The notes under the pieces are model-generated. The model did no database searches and had not been told where the DNA came from. It worked only from the letters and a program-made list of their open reading frames with translations. A stretch of 64,000 nt of DNA from Amyloporia xantha (Eukaryota > Basidiomycota > Agaricomycetes > Polyporales > Adustoporiaceae): contig JAYKKR010000040.1 in NCBI GenBank assembly GCA_036971615.1, positions 186,001-250,000 on the forward strand, given 5' to 3'. Numbering within the stretch: the first letter of the stretch is position 1; each line of letters starts with the position of its first letter. Made by a program: the position numbers and the translations under genes. This document shows, in pieces, positions 1-11,839 of this stretch.

Positions 1-450
1 CACGAGTACGACTGGAATACAAAAGGACGTGCTCACTATTACAGGTGGATACGGAGCTGGAGGGGTTGACTGCAAGGTCAATTGAGCACGGGGAAAGCGC
101 ACGGAATGGGACGCAGGACACACCGCTCGGCGACAAAAGTAACATGGTTTTGACTTCTCGAGGTTGGACGTCGATGCCTGAGGACAGATCGGAGAGCAAT
201 TTGCGCACGCAAGGATTGGGCACTTGGCGAGAGAGCAGGTCAAGTCATGCAGGTGAACATAGCGAGAGGTCGCTGTCGTCTTCAGACCTCAGGCAGTCGG
301 AGGCTCAAATTGACCAGTGCCTCGTGCGGAATTAGGCGCTCGAGGACAAGCGGTGCTTGGAACGCGTGTAGCCGTGCACAGCGACTTGACTTGCTCCTTA
401 CACCAAGGCGTACTATCTCTCACCCAATATCGCTTTCGAATTTTGTATCC
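1..450. other. upstream region of NLR1, no supported gene
   Basis: This is the 5' flank of the first NLR gene. Short open frames exist, including one that continues in frame into the NLR1 first exon from about 247, but nothing recognisable is encoded. An earlier start for NLR1 cannot be excluded. Confidence 0.4.
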
Positions 451-3400
451 ATGGCTGGACAAGAACAACCTTTCGAACGTCCGACCAAATTCCTCGATCG
501 GCTCGGAATTACCTCTCGAACTGCACGACGAGGTCGATCTCTCGGCCCCTCGCGCGGGAGGGAGCCCATCGTAGACGCATCTGCCACATCGGCTGCTCCA
601 ATCACTCCGTCTGGGACCTCCACTCGCGCCTCTAGTCCCTCTCGTTTTGCGATTACCAATCCGTCCAGGAGTGGGCACCACGATTCACGTAGCCAATCCG
701 AATCTTCCAGGCCCGACCCATCTGCGACGTCTGCTGACTCGTCTGTCAAAATCGTAACCTCAGAACACCCCTCTCGCGGCGCTCGGTTCAAAGGACGCAT
801 CCAGGACATCCTTCACCTTGGTCATCACAGTTCTGGGCCGCCTACACTGGGAGCGACGGGAGACATATCGGTGACATCGAGTCAATTGACCACTCATCTC
901 GGAATACCAGAGCACGGATCTAACCCTCGGGATCCGGCCACATCTGTATCTCAGAGCGGAGCGTCCGCAGAGCAATTATCTCAAGACCAAATCCACTCGC
1001 TCATATTCCCTGTAACTCCCAGTCACGGTGTGCTGATGGATTCACTTGCCGATGGTCTGAAAATAATCGAGAAGTTTTCCGAGCCAGTGAAACCCTTGCA
1101 GATTGCTGTCAATGCTGCTTCCATTGTTGTTGAGCGCATTCAGGTAGGGAGATGAATATTTAATTAATAATCTGTACTCATATAGTTTTCCAACAGAAAA
1201 CAAGGGATGCCAGTGCTGACTTCAACCAACTCTCCACCACTCTCATAGCCCTCAATGAAGCTCTCAAGTCTCACTCTGATGCCTTGCCGACTGGTATTAA
1301 TGATTGTTTGAAGAAATTGTCAGAGTCAGTACTTGTAACAGTGTAACAATGACCAAATAACTGAGTTTGCAAACTAGTGCAATTGAAGATAAGATAAAAG
1401 ACATCAAGAGTAAACAAGACCGTGGCTTCCTCAAGCGAGCCTTCACTGCAACTGGTGATGTGCAAGATGTTATACGTGACTTTAGGGGAATAGATGATGC
1501 AATGAAAGTTTTCATGGTAAGGATTCATTCTCTTTTTGTGGGCACAGAAAATCTCATGATCTCATTACTTATAGACAGACATATCACTGGCCACTCATGC
1601 TGCTGTCATTAAAAACCTGAATCATAGTATGTACCACCTATTATGCCATATGTCATTTACTAATGTGATCAATAGCCATGCTTGCCAAGCTACAATGTGT
1701 TGAAGGGTCAGAAGCTGGCCACGGAGGTCGTGCACAATGCATGGAAGACACTCGAGTTGGGCTACTAAAGGATATCCAGTCATGGGCAACTGACTCATCC
1801 AGCCAACCAGTTTTCTGGCTCAATGGGATGGCTGGTACAGGCAAAACAACAGTCACAGAGACATTCGCCCTCTGGTTGAAGGAGCATGGTTTACTTGGGG
1901 CCAGTTTTTTCTGTTCCAGAAACTCTGCAGACTGCAGCAATGTTCAAAGGATATTGCCTTCATTGGCCTATGGCTTGGCCCATACCATGCAAGGCTTTCA
2001 GACACATCTCATCACAGCAATTGAAGCCAATTCAGATCTCGTTCATCTTTCCCTCAGTGATCAGTTCACCTCTCTTATATTGGAGCCAGCGAAGCATGCA
2101 TACGAGACAAATCCAATGACACAGCTTGTCATTGTGATTGATGCTCTTGATGAATGTGAAAATGCAGACTCAATCAAGCACTTGTTGGGCATCTTTTTGC
2201 AAAATGCAGCCAGTTTTCCTTTCAAGATTTTTGTTGCAAGCCGCCCAGAATCTCGGATTCAAGATGCTTTCTTGGATGACCCCCACCACTACCACCATAT
2301 TCTTAAGCTTCATGAAGTCACAGATGTTGTTGCAGACATCAGGACATACATGAGCACCCAGCTAGGCAACATACAACAGCTCAGAAGTCCAGGTGATCAA
2401 TGGCCTTCTCAGGAAGTTGAAATTCTAATCAAACAGGCTGGCAATCTGTTCATTTATGCTTTCACACTTTGCAAGTACATAAATGATCCTGATGTTGATC
2501 CTCATGAGAGGATCCAAACCCTGGTTACCTCCACCTCTCGAAGGTCAACCGAGCCTGTTGATGAAATCTATGCACATATTTTAGGTGCTGTCTTCAAGAA
2601 ATTGGAGGGTCATGAGGCCTCAAAGAGAATTGACTTACTCAAATCTATTGTCTGTGCATATGAGCCACAATCCATAAGTGGCCATGCAAAATTGCTGGGC
2701 ATGGAGGAGACTAATGTCTCAAGGTCTTTGAGAGGTTTTCACTCTGTCATCCAAGTTCCAGATGGTGGTCCTAGCAAGGTCATCTCATTATATCATGCCT
2801 CCTTCTCCGACTACTTGACAAATTCCAAGCGATCTAAAGACCAGCCATGGGCTATAAATATGGCAGATGCACATCAGCATCTCACAGAGAAATGTCTTCA
2901 TATAATGACAAAAGAGTTGCACTTCAACATCACCCAAGTGCCTAGTTCCTACTACAGCAATGAAGAACAGAAATCATTTATCAAAGTTCCTGGACATATA
3001 GTGTATCCATGCCTATACTGGGCCAATCATTTGCTGGCTTCATCAAACCAGCATCAATTCCTTACAAAAGTGAAGGAGTTACTATCCAAGAAATTCTTAT
3101 ATTGGCTAGAGGTGATGAGTGTTCTAGGGAAAATAGATCATGCAACTGGTATGCTGAGAAGTATCATCAAGGTGAGTCAGACTCACATGCTATATTGCCA
3201 ATTCTGAAATGTTTCATCAGTTGTCAGGGGCCTGTGCAGATTTAGCAAAGTGGATAGCTGCTTGCAGTAGGTTCATGATAAAGTATCATGAACCAATACA
3301 GCACAGTGCTCCTCACATCTATCTTTCTGCCATGCCATGGACAATCCCAGAATCACTTATGTGGCAGCACATTCAGCATTTCCCCAAAACTCTAAGATAT

Positions 3401-5404
3401 AAATCCTCAAAATCCATCATAGATGAGGTGCTTCCCATCCTGGTGTTAAGGGGTCACACATACACAGTCACCTCTGTTGCCTTCTCTCCAGATGGCAAGC
3501 AAATTGTCTCTGGCTCTGATGACAGCACCATTCGAGTGTGGGATGCTCAGACTGGAAATCCCATTGGTCAGCCACTGGAGGGTCACACAAGTGGGGTCAA
3601 CTCTGTTGCATTCTCTCCAGATGGAAAGCAGATTGTCTCTAGCTCTAATGACAGCACTATTCGGGTGTGGGATGCTCAGATGGGAAATCTCATTGGTCAG
3701 CCACTGGAGGGTCACACAAATGGGGTCATCTTTGTTGCATTCTCTCCAGATGGCAAGCAAATTGTCTCTGGCTCTTGGGACAGCACCATTCGAGTGTGGG
3801 ATGCTCAGACAAGAAATACTATTGGTCAGCCACTGGAGGGTTACACAGGACTAGTTGACTCTGTTGCCTTCTCTCCAGATGGCAAGCAAATTGTCTCTGG
3901 CTCTGATGACAGCACTATTTGGGTGTGGGATGCTCAGACTGGAAATCCCATTGGTCAGCCACTGGAGGGTCACACAAGTGGGGTCAACTCTGTTGCATTC
4001 TCTCCAGATGGAAAGCAGATTGTCTCTAGCTCTAATGACAGCACCATTCGGGTGTGGGATGCTCAGACAGGAAATCCCATTGGTCAGCCACTGGAGGGTC
4101 ACAGACATGGGGTCTGCTCTGTTGCATTCTCTCCAAATGGCATGCAGATTGTCTCTGGCTCTCATGACAGCACTATTCGAGTGTGGGATGCTCAGACAGG
4201 AAATCTCATTGGTCAGCCACTGGAGGGACACACAAGGGGGGTCAGCTTTGTTGCATTCTCTCCAGATGGCAAGCAAATTGTCTCTGGCTCTTGGGACAGC
4301 ACCATTCGAGTGTGGGATTCTCAGACAGGACATACCATTGGTCAGCCACTGGAGGGTCACACAGAATCAGTCAGCTTTGTTGCCTTCTCCCCAGATGGCA
4401 AGCAGATTGTCTCTGGATCTTGGGACAAGACCATTCGAGTGTGGGATGCTCAGACAGGAAATAGCATTGGCCAACCACTGGAGGGTCACACAGACTTAGT
4501 CACCTCTGTTGCATTCTCCCCAGATGGCAAACAGATTGTCTCTGGATCTTGGGACAAGACCATTCGAGTGTGGGATGCTCAGACAGGAAATAGCATTGGC
4601 CAACCACTGGAGGGTCACACAGACTTAGTCACCTCTGTTGCATTCTCCCCAGATGGCAAACAGATTGTCTCTGGATCTTGCGACAACATCATCCGAGTGT
4701 GGGATGCTCAGACTGGAAATCCCATTGGTCAGCCACTGGAGGGTCACACAAGTGGGGTCAACTCTGTTGCATTCTCTCCAGATGGAAAGCAGATTGTCTC
4801 TGGCTCTGATGACAGCACTATTTGGGTGTGGGATGCTCAGACTGGAAATCCCATTGGTCAGCCACTGGAGGGTCACAGACATGGGGTCTGCTCTGTTGCA
4901 TTCTCTCCAAATGGCATGCAGATTGTCTCTGGCTCTCATGACAACACCATTCGAGTGTGGAATGCTCAGACAGGATGTCTTATTGGCCAGCCACTGGAGA
5001 ATCATATAGATACGGGCAATGTTCCCACATTCTCTCAAGAAGGCAAGCCAATTATCCTGCCTCTTTTAATCAGTCACTCCCCACTGATTCCAATATCTCC
5101 AGTTACTGAGAGCATACCAACCTATTTCTCTGGCTACCACAATATTTTGTGGTCTACTTTATCTTCAGGCTGCAATGATGACAACAAGAATAGGTCAACT
5201 TTGAGCATGAATCATGCTGGTTGGATAACTGGCCCAAATGACGAGCTTATCTTCTGGATTCCTCCCAACATTGAGAAGGGACTCCTATGGCCAAATTGCA
5301 AAACCATTTGTGGTGTTCCATTCACTGTGGAAGTGGATTTAGCCAACTTTGTCCATGGAGAACAATGGGATCATTGCTATGTCTCCTGTCTAGATGCAGA
5401 GTAA
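451..5404 (+). CDS. NLR1: STAND protein, N-terminal helical bundle - NACHT - 12 near-identical WD40 repeats
   Basis: Exons inferred from GT-AG signals and frame: 451-1143, 1197-1324, 1378-1516, 1575-1626, 1676-3171, 3221-5404, giving about 1563 aa. A Ser/Arg-rich leader (residues 1 to about 200) is followed by a helical segment (about 205-340). Its 139-nt third exon matches the same-length exon of the other NLRs here, so I infer a HeLo/MLKL-like four-helix bundle. The NACHT domain has Walker A GMAGTGKTT (about residue 388), Walker B LVIVIDALDEC and an ASRPES motif. From residue about 910 come twelve WD40 units of exactly 43 aa, a degenerate thirteenth, and a unique tail. Fungal NACHT-WD40 proteins act as cytosolic sensors that trigger cell death on ligand binding; the ligand here is unknown. 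The gene is visibly AT-richer than its flanks. The start at 451 is chosen as the ATG that opens the region resembling coding sequence. Confidence 0.88.
3449..4996 (+). repeat. 12 tandem 129-bp WD40-coding repeats
   Basis: Twelve consecutive units of exactly 129 bp (43 codons) with no indels fill this interval. The protein consensus is GHTxxVxxVAFSPDGKQIVS followed by GSxDSTIRVWDAQTGNxIGQPLE. Variation is confined to a few codons: two after GHT, one or two after the next Val, the residue before D(S/K/N), the one before VW and the one after TGN. Some units are almost identical at DNA level: unit 9 with unit 8 and much of unit 10, units 2, 5 and 11, and units 6 and 12. This suggests recombination or unit shuffling. 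The array should be unstable in copy number and may be collapsed in short-read assemblies. Confidence 0.95.
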
Positions 5405-5917
5405 ATGTTTGTGCCAGACTTCTGTGCGCATCTCATGATCTTTTCTTCAATTTCTCATTGATTCAGTCATATATTCTCACAATTTCTGACTAGTTACTTA
5501 CTAGCACTCAAAATGTACTATCTTCAAAGTCAAACATTACAATATCCTAGAATCCCAAATTTCTGGCTGAATTAAAACCTCTCACTTTCTGATAAGTAGG
5601 CCCTCTAGGCAGTCACTGTGACATCCACCTGAAATAGAATGGATGAAGATATAATAAGACTAAGTGCATAGGCAAAAGCCCACTGGTCTATATATTACAG
5701 CAAGAAGAATGGTAATGCAATAAATATGAAACTGTGATAGATAGTATAACAGTCATATAAATGCAACAAATCTGATACATTACTACATATAACCGGATGA
5801 GGACGTCAATGAAGTGGCTAGAGTGATGGCATGACAAGGTATTTAGTAGTCAAAAGGCCTGGCATTGACTAATGCATGAGTGATTGTTATGGCTCAATAG
5901 CGAGCCGGCGTAATGCT
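5405..5917. other. AT-rich 3' flank of NLR1, no gene seen
   Basis: AT-rich sequence with no convincing open frame. It keeps the low-GC character of NLR1 for roughly 400-450 bp before composition changes near 5.9 kb. Confidence 0.5.
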
Positions 5918-8400
5918 TCATGAGGCGATGTGGGAGGTGATGGAGCACATTATGAGGACGCGCACATAAGAGGTAAGTCGGCCGGTATTATAAAGCCCGC
6001 TCGCATCGGCTCTCAGCAGGAGCAAATGTGCATTGGTTGAGTTCTGCGCTGGAAATACCGAGTTCAGCCGTTGCAGACGCCGGCGGGTGAGTGGGTATAA
6101 TGAGAGTTGGGAACGCGATCCGAGGGAAGACTGTAAATCACAAGAGCTTCGATTGGTGGAGATGTTCGCGTACGACCATATCCCGTATTGTTGTACAGTT
6201 AAAGAGGATGCGCGATCAATTGAGGAAGACGGCGAAGAAAGGACACCGCGACGCACCACTCGAATGATACCACCCGTCGTCTTAGTATCCTGTTTTGGGT
6301 AGGCGAAGTCAGATAGCAACGACAGACTCACGCGTTTCCATACTGATCATCACCGAAGTACAGAAGCTATAGAGCTTGCGAGGGATAGGCGAATACTCCC
6401 GATGGATCGCGTTGAACTTACTCCGGAAATCTATGTGGCACTGATCAGTGCCCATCTCATAGTAATATGACATATCTGAAGTCACGGCCTCAGATGCGAT
6501 ACTCACACTTCTCCGCTGTCTCGGAGTCATTCGCCCTCTCCCAGAAGCTTTTTACGTACTTCGCAAGCCTGACTCAGAGGGGAGCTTCAACGCTAGGATG
6601 TCGCACTCATTCAGGAACGGACAAGGTTCACGCGAGCGAGCAGCTTGTTCCCGCAGACAGACTTCCATAACAAGACACTATCTCTCCGTGGACCTTATCC
6701 GTCAATCCATGTCATGCAGGATAAAGGCAAAAGATAGACATAGGCGGATCGTCAACCTACCAGGTGGTTGACACTCTTGTCCTCCGCTAGCGTCTGATCG
6801 AATTCGCGAGGGAGATGATCGCTGCGAAACGGTAGTGTTCAGCTTGTGCACATTCATAAACTGCCAGATTAGCAGAACTCACCCTCGACTGGATACACAA
6901 AACACGGGAGTACGGTCATTAGCTATCGTCTGTTGGAAACCACGCACCAAAGAACGGCACCCGCGTCTCTTTGAACCACCCAAGCCCATCATGTCCGCAC
7001 ATCAATCAGACTCAAGAGTCAATACAACGTACATACGTCCTGTGACATAGGCACTCACGACGCTGCGTAGGAGGTACGAGAAAATATTATAAGAAGCCCG
7101 AAGAAAACGACGACCCGGACGCACGCACCTGACTCCTCAACCCACCGATGTCGATGATCCGCCACTGCGTCCCGCTCTCAGAGCCCGCTTCCATCTCAAA
7201 CCGGTCCTCGAATACTCCGTTTGTCTTCAATCGCGCCTTGAGTACGTCGTCTATTGTTCATTTACCCGCGTTGACGGGCATACACGAGCAAAGGAAGCAT
7301 CGTGGGACACCGAACGCACAAGAAGGATATGAGAAAGATATGAGTAAGGTGAAACGATAGTGATTTAGCGTATATATTGAAAGGACGAAGACGACATACC
7401 GTCCGATGATTGGCACTGTGGATGCGTGATGCGGTCCACGTCGTCCAGAAAGCTACGAGCGGGAAAACGACCTGGTCAGCGTCTGCATGATTCTCACCAT
7501 CGCAACCTCGTCGTCCCGTCCATGCATTCTTGCATCCTGCACGCTCCCTGGCTCCACCCTTTGCCCAATCATCTCTCCACAACCCACATAGAGAACACTC
7601 ACAATCCCGGACACTCCTACAGCCTAAATTTCCTTTTCAGTATCGTCCTTACCACCGGGTCGCGCGAGAGCGTCATCAAGTCCGTGCGGCACGGAACCAG
7701 CAGCGCCTGCACCCCCACCTCAATCTCGCGCCCCGCCCCGAGCGCACCCAACTCGCTCCCGGAGGTATTGATCGCCACGCCGGACGGGGACGAGGCAGAC
7801 ACGAGACGCGTCGCGCTTGCAAGTGCGCGGATGCACGAACACCTCGCCGGCGGAGTACGCGGCCGTCCTCCCGCTCGTGTGCATGTTCGCGTCCGAATAC
7901 GCGTCCGCACGCACTTGACCTTCGCATACCCGTTGGCGTGCCCGTACCCGTTCGCACGCCCCGCGTTCCCATTCGATAAAGCGGACTGCGTAGGGAATAC
8001 GGGGCGTCTTCGCTCGGGGGCACGACGGCGGCGATGAGGCGTGTCGGGAGGGCGACAAGGTGCGGGGCAAGAGTTGCGGGGAGCGAGTTGCCCAAAGGCG
8101 AGGGATATTTCGACGCCGACGCCGAACGCTAACCCGAATCCGAGCCTGTGTCCGCATCCGAGTCGCCGTGGATCGTCGCGGTCCGCTGCGAGCGCTGCGA
8201 CTGCACGGACGCGTATTGGGCATGGGCGTGGCGGTATGCGACGTCGTGGTCTTGCGGGCTGAAGTCTAACGCGAGGGCCGGCGCGAGGGCGAGCGGCGGT
8301 GGGGAAGGAAGATCGTGTGGCGTACGTCTGCGAGGGCAGAAAGGATGATGTGAAGGAAGCTGAGGAGGTTTACCAGGATGATAGCGTGCCAAAGTGTGCG
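5918..8400 (-). pseudogene. broken G-protein alpha subunit-like gene
   Basis: Minus-strand pieces in the correct order match the diverged G-alpha proteins common in agaricomycetes. A helical-domain piece ends DPVVRTILKRKFRL (about 7.65 kb). Then come FLDDVDRITHP (7.43-7.47 kb), LKARLKTNGVFEDRFEME with WRIIDIGGLRSQ (switch II region, 7.14-7.25 kb), FDQTLAEDKSVNHL (6.78-6.82 kb), DSVLLWKSVCGNKLLARVN then FLNECDIL (NKxD-like, 6.58-6.69 kb), and FRSKFNAIHREYSPIPR (6.36-6.43 kb). At least two joins need frame changes: the segment before FDQ lacks bases, and one base is missing between LARVNLV and FLNEC. I cannot find the N-terminal GxxxxGKS loop. The upstream limit near 8.4 kb and the lower limit at 5918 are uncertain. 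Several splice sites survive, so decay is recent to moderate. Confidence 0.7.
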
Positions 8401-10049
8401 CTCAGCACCGAAGGCGGAGGGTACGTCCAGCCGTCAGAATTCTATGCACGCGTAGAGAGATCAGGGTGGACAATACAGTTGAGAATGAATGGAATCCGCA
8501 GAGAAGGACCCAAATGTGATGCAAATGACAAGCAATAAAATATAGGCGATAGGACGTAGATCTTATTCAAGATGTAACCTTTTGGGAATGTCTCCAGCAT
8601 CAGCGCATCGCACATCCATCCGACGCTGTCAGAATGTGCCGTTGAAGTTGTCACCACCGTGGGTTAATCACTGCGGTCGGATAAAAACGGATGCGCACGG
8701 CGGAGGTAGGTAAATTTGCCTACACGTCGCGAGTAATAGCATACATCCTCGACAAGTCAGAAAGACATCCAGAATATCCGCAGCTGCGATATAAGAGTAC
8801 ACACATACCTGACTTTGCCCCAGGAGTAGCAGCCGCACGACGCACTTTTACTTGCGCTGGAGATGGTCCTGACGTATGCTCTCGTAATAGCATGCATGCA
8901 AATAATGTGTGGTCATCCTTATGGTGGAATGATAGTATAAACATTTTACAGGCTCGGGGAAGCCAGGCTTTGAGATAAACGTGCCACTGGCGGCTGAATA
9001 GGAAGCGTGTAGTCAAGGGGCGCGTCAAGAGCCTAAGGAGGCGCATAAATTAACAAGGACGCCGATGAGTCAGGAGAATGCACGAGAAAGAGCACTATTG
9101 CGAGCTCATATGAAACGAGAAGACGAAGCCGGACACAGCCAATACTGACGACACACCTTTCGACAAGCATATGGGAGATCTCTTGAGGAACGGTCCTGCT
9201 CTGTGAGTACCAAGGTAGCCAGGTCTTGTGAATAGATGCAGAAGCTGGAAGCGCGACGCGAGACTATGTACCAGGCCGCACTGGTCCAGGCGGTGGCAGA
9301 AAGACATCATAGTGGTCGCCCTCGCAGAACGTTATCTCGATCAGCGAACACGTGTCCCGCCTACCGCATCCCGCCGTGTTGGCTGTTTCCCTTTCTCCCC
9401 CACGGTTGTGGGACGCGACACTTGATAATATCTGCCCTGCCTAAAACTTATGTCCTCCAGTACTGATTCATCTGCAAAGACTTGATTATGGGACTTCGGA
9501 AGGTCTCCGTAACAAAGTAATACAAATGTCCTCTTCTCCTTTTTCGGCAAAGAATGTGTCCAAAGTCCTCTATGGCATTCACCTGACGTATCAGACGGTA
9601 GACCATTCATCCATATCTCGGGTATGGTACGGCATACACCTTAAACAAGCTTGAAGTCATATACAGGTCCCGGTACGTACGCTGAGCTTACGCACAAGCA
9701 CTGTCTTTCCGTGGTCCTGTGATTCAGATGAATGAAATAAACGATGCAAGTGAACACCTGAAGAGAATAAGGAAATCAGTTTGTTCGCATGGATGAGATT
9801 ACTGACAGCGCAACGCACCTTCAATACTTGCAGGAGAAAATCATGAGGACATGTCATCACTCCGTACGTGCGTATTTCACCTGTTCTGGGGGGGAATGAG
9901 GCAATAGTGAGCCCCGCGTGTATCTGTGTTTAACGCATACGAGAGTTCTTATATGAGCATGAGCCTCAGCCTCTCTCCATAGCATCGGAACAAGTAGCTT
10001 CATTTGCACAAGCTTCAACCCGACGCCAAGATGACGGAGACGTCAACAT
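8401..10049. other. intergenic stretch without a recognisable gene
   Basis: Only short open frames of unconvincing composition occur here. The 5' part of the SPATA20-type gene whose 3' end follows would be expected here, but I could not find it. Confidence 0.4.
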
Positions 10050-10085
10050 GTTTGCATGGGCGTATGGGGTATTCTCAGCGGTGAT

Positions 10086-10871
10086 GGGTGCTTCGTAGGA
10101 TTGCTGGACCTGTATGAGGCGAGCAGGAACGAAGAACACGTCATGTGGGCGACACGCCTGCAGGAGAAGCGAGATGAGCTATTCCTTGACGAGCAGGAAG
10201 GCGGTTACTTTGCCTCTGCGCCAGACGAGCATATTTTGGTGCGAATGAAAGACGCTCAGGTAAGCATCACGCTTTCTACTTTTACTGTTTGCACCTCATT
10301 GTGATTTACTTAGGATGGCGCTGAGCCGAGTGCCGTGTCGGTGACGGTGTCGAATGTACAACGGCTAGCGCACTTCGCTGAAGATAGACACAAAGAGTAT
10401 CAGGAAAAGGCACAGAGTATCCTTGCATCGAATGCACAACTGCTCGCTGCAGCGCCGTATGCGCTCGCGACGATGGTGAGTGCTGCAATGCTTGGTCAGA
10501 AAGGGTACAGACAGGTGCGGCTCTCGTCTCCCCAAGAAAGTCAAGCATTGACATCAAACCGTCCTGTGTCTTGCTAGTTCATCTTGACAGAGTCCTCTAC
10601 CAACCTCACCTCGCCGTTTCTTGAGCTCATCTGGGAACGGTTTATACCTAACCGGGTCCTCATTTACCTCGATCCCGCCAATCCGCCACGAGCGCTCGCG
10701 CAGATAAATTCTACCGTGCGCAGCCTAATTAAGGATTTCGACACGGATGAACATAAGGGAGTGGACGTGTCAAATATAGCTCCGATTGTGCGCATATGTG
10801 AGGGCTTTACAGGTGGTTTACCCATCACGACCGTGGAGGGACTCAAAGCGAATATGAATCATGGCTCGTAA
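10086..10871 (+). pseudogene. 3' remnant of a SPATA20/YyaL-type (DUF255) gene
   Basis: Three exon pieces remain: about 10086-10258, about 10314-10512 and about 10577-10871. Introns keep GT and AG ends. The encoded stretches include GLLDLYEASRNEEHV, DEQEGGYFASAPDEH, DGAEPSAVSVTVSNVQRL and ERFIPNRVLIYLDP. They match the C-terminal part of the thioredoxin-plus-six-hairpin-barrel family of SPATA20 and bacterial YyaL. Full-length relatives are around 700-800 aa; only about 220 aa are present. The thioredoxin domain and most of the barrel are missing, and sequence upstream of GLLDLYE is degenerate. I call it a 5'-truncated pseudogene. The surviving reading frames suggest the truncation is not ancient. 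Confidence 0.75.
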
Positions 10872-11839
10872 TTTCAATAATAACATATAATAAGCATGCG
10901 TTTTGCGTTTCGTAATACTGGAAAAGGCACATAATTTCTCAACATAGACGAGATTGGCTACTTGAGGAATATGATGTTCCCCCGATCACTTTCAAAATGG
11001 ATAGTCAAAGACCGATCAAGCTAGTGAAGCTGATCGACGCTTTTCCTTTGACCACGACCACAAGAGCACATCAGGGCAACCTGCCGAGCTGCATGGCACT
11101 CCTACTTGGTATCGCTCAAGCTGAGGCATGAGACCAGAGGTCTAGCTTATACAACGCTTCCGATACCGTGTACGCTGCCCTGACCGCTGTCATAAGCTTG
11201 CAGAGCAAAGAGAACGAAGATCAGCCTCGTTCGCTCTGATATAATGTTCGTCAGGTGCGACAGCCTTCATCAAACTGACTCCTGTCTTTCTTCCCAGATT
11301 TGGTTGAAATTGACGCTTCTCCTCTTCAGTAGTCTTCAGTCCGGGACCATCTGGCCGCATGGCAGTCTTATCGAGCATTCACCATGTGGGTGTCTGTGGT
11401 GATCTGCTGACAAAACCCTCATGTCACCGCGGGCCAGATGAGATGTTCGACGGGCGGACATCTCTCAGACATTTTCCGATAGGGAAGTCATTTTCTGACT
11501 ACAGACTTTTGGTGTTTTCGGAATTTGAACATCCTGAAGAACGGCCTCTGATTGGCCAGTCAACCTATGTTCGGACCCAGAATCAATAGATTGTTCTCCT
11601 TTGGTTAATGTTATCAGCGATGGAAAATGTCCGGAAGGAGTTCGGCTTTCGAACAACAGATGTCGACCGCGGTGTGTCGCGCGGTTCAGGCAAGGCCTGG
11701 CAAGCATTGGACCTTCTTCCGCGGATGTTACCGGGCTATAGTACAGGTTTTTGTCAGATGCTTGAATCCGAAGTGGTGCCGCACAGATATTGTCGCGTCG
11801 TCTATCAACTTGATCGAATGCACCACTATGACTGCGAAT
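10872..11839. other. intergenic region upstream of NLR2
   Basis: No convincing gene. It contains the presumed promoter of NLR2. An open frame runs in phase into the NLR2 start from 11627, but its composition is unlike the NLR2 N-terminus and the paralogues start at the equivalent of 11840. Confidence 0.4.

Noticed and set aside
3446..5038. Long minus-strand and alternate-frame ORFs (104-214 codons) across the WD40 repeats
   Set aside because: The repeat unit is a multiple of three with no indels, so any frame that is open in one unit stays open in all. They are shadows of the plus-strand propeller.
7426..8269. Plus-strand ORFs of 150-203 codons over the GC-rich 7.4-8.3 kb stretch
   Set aside because: They lie opposite the G-alpha pseudogene, are Arg/Pro/Ala-rich and lack motifs, as expected of the antisense strand of GC-rich coding sequence.
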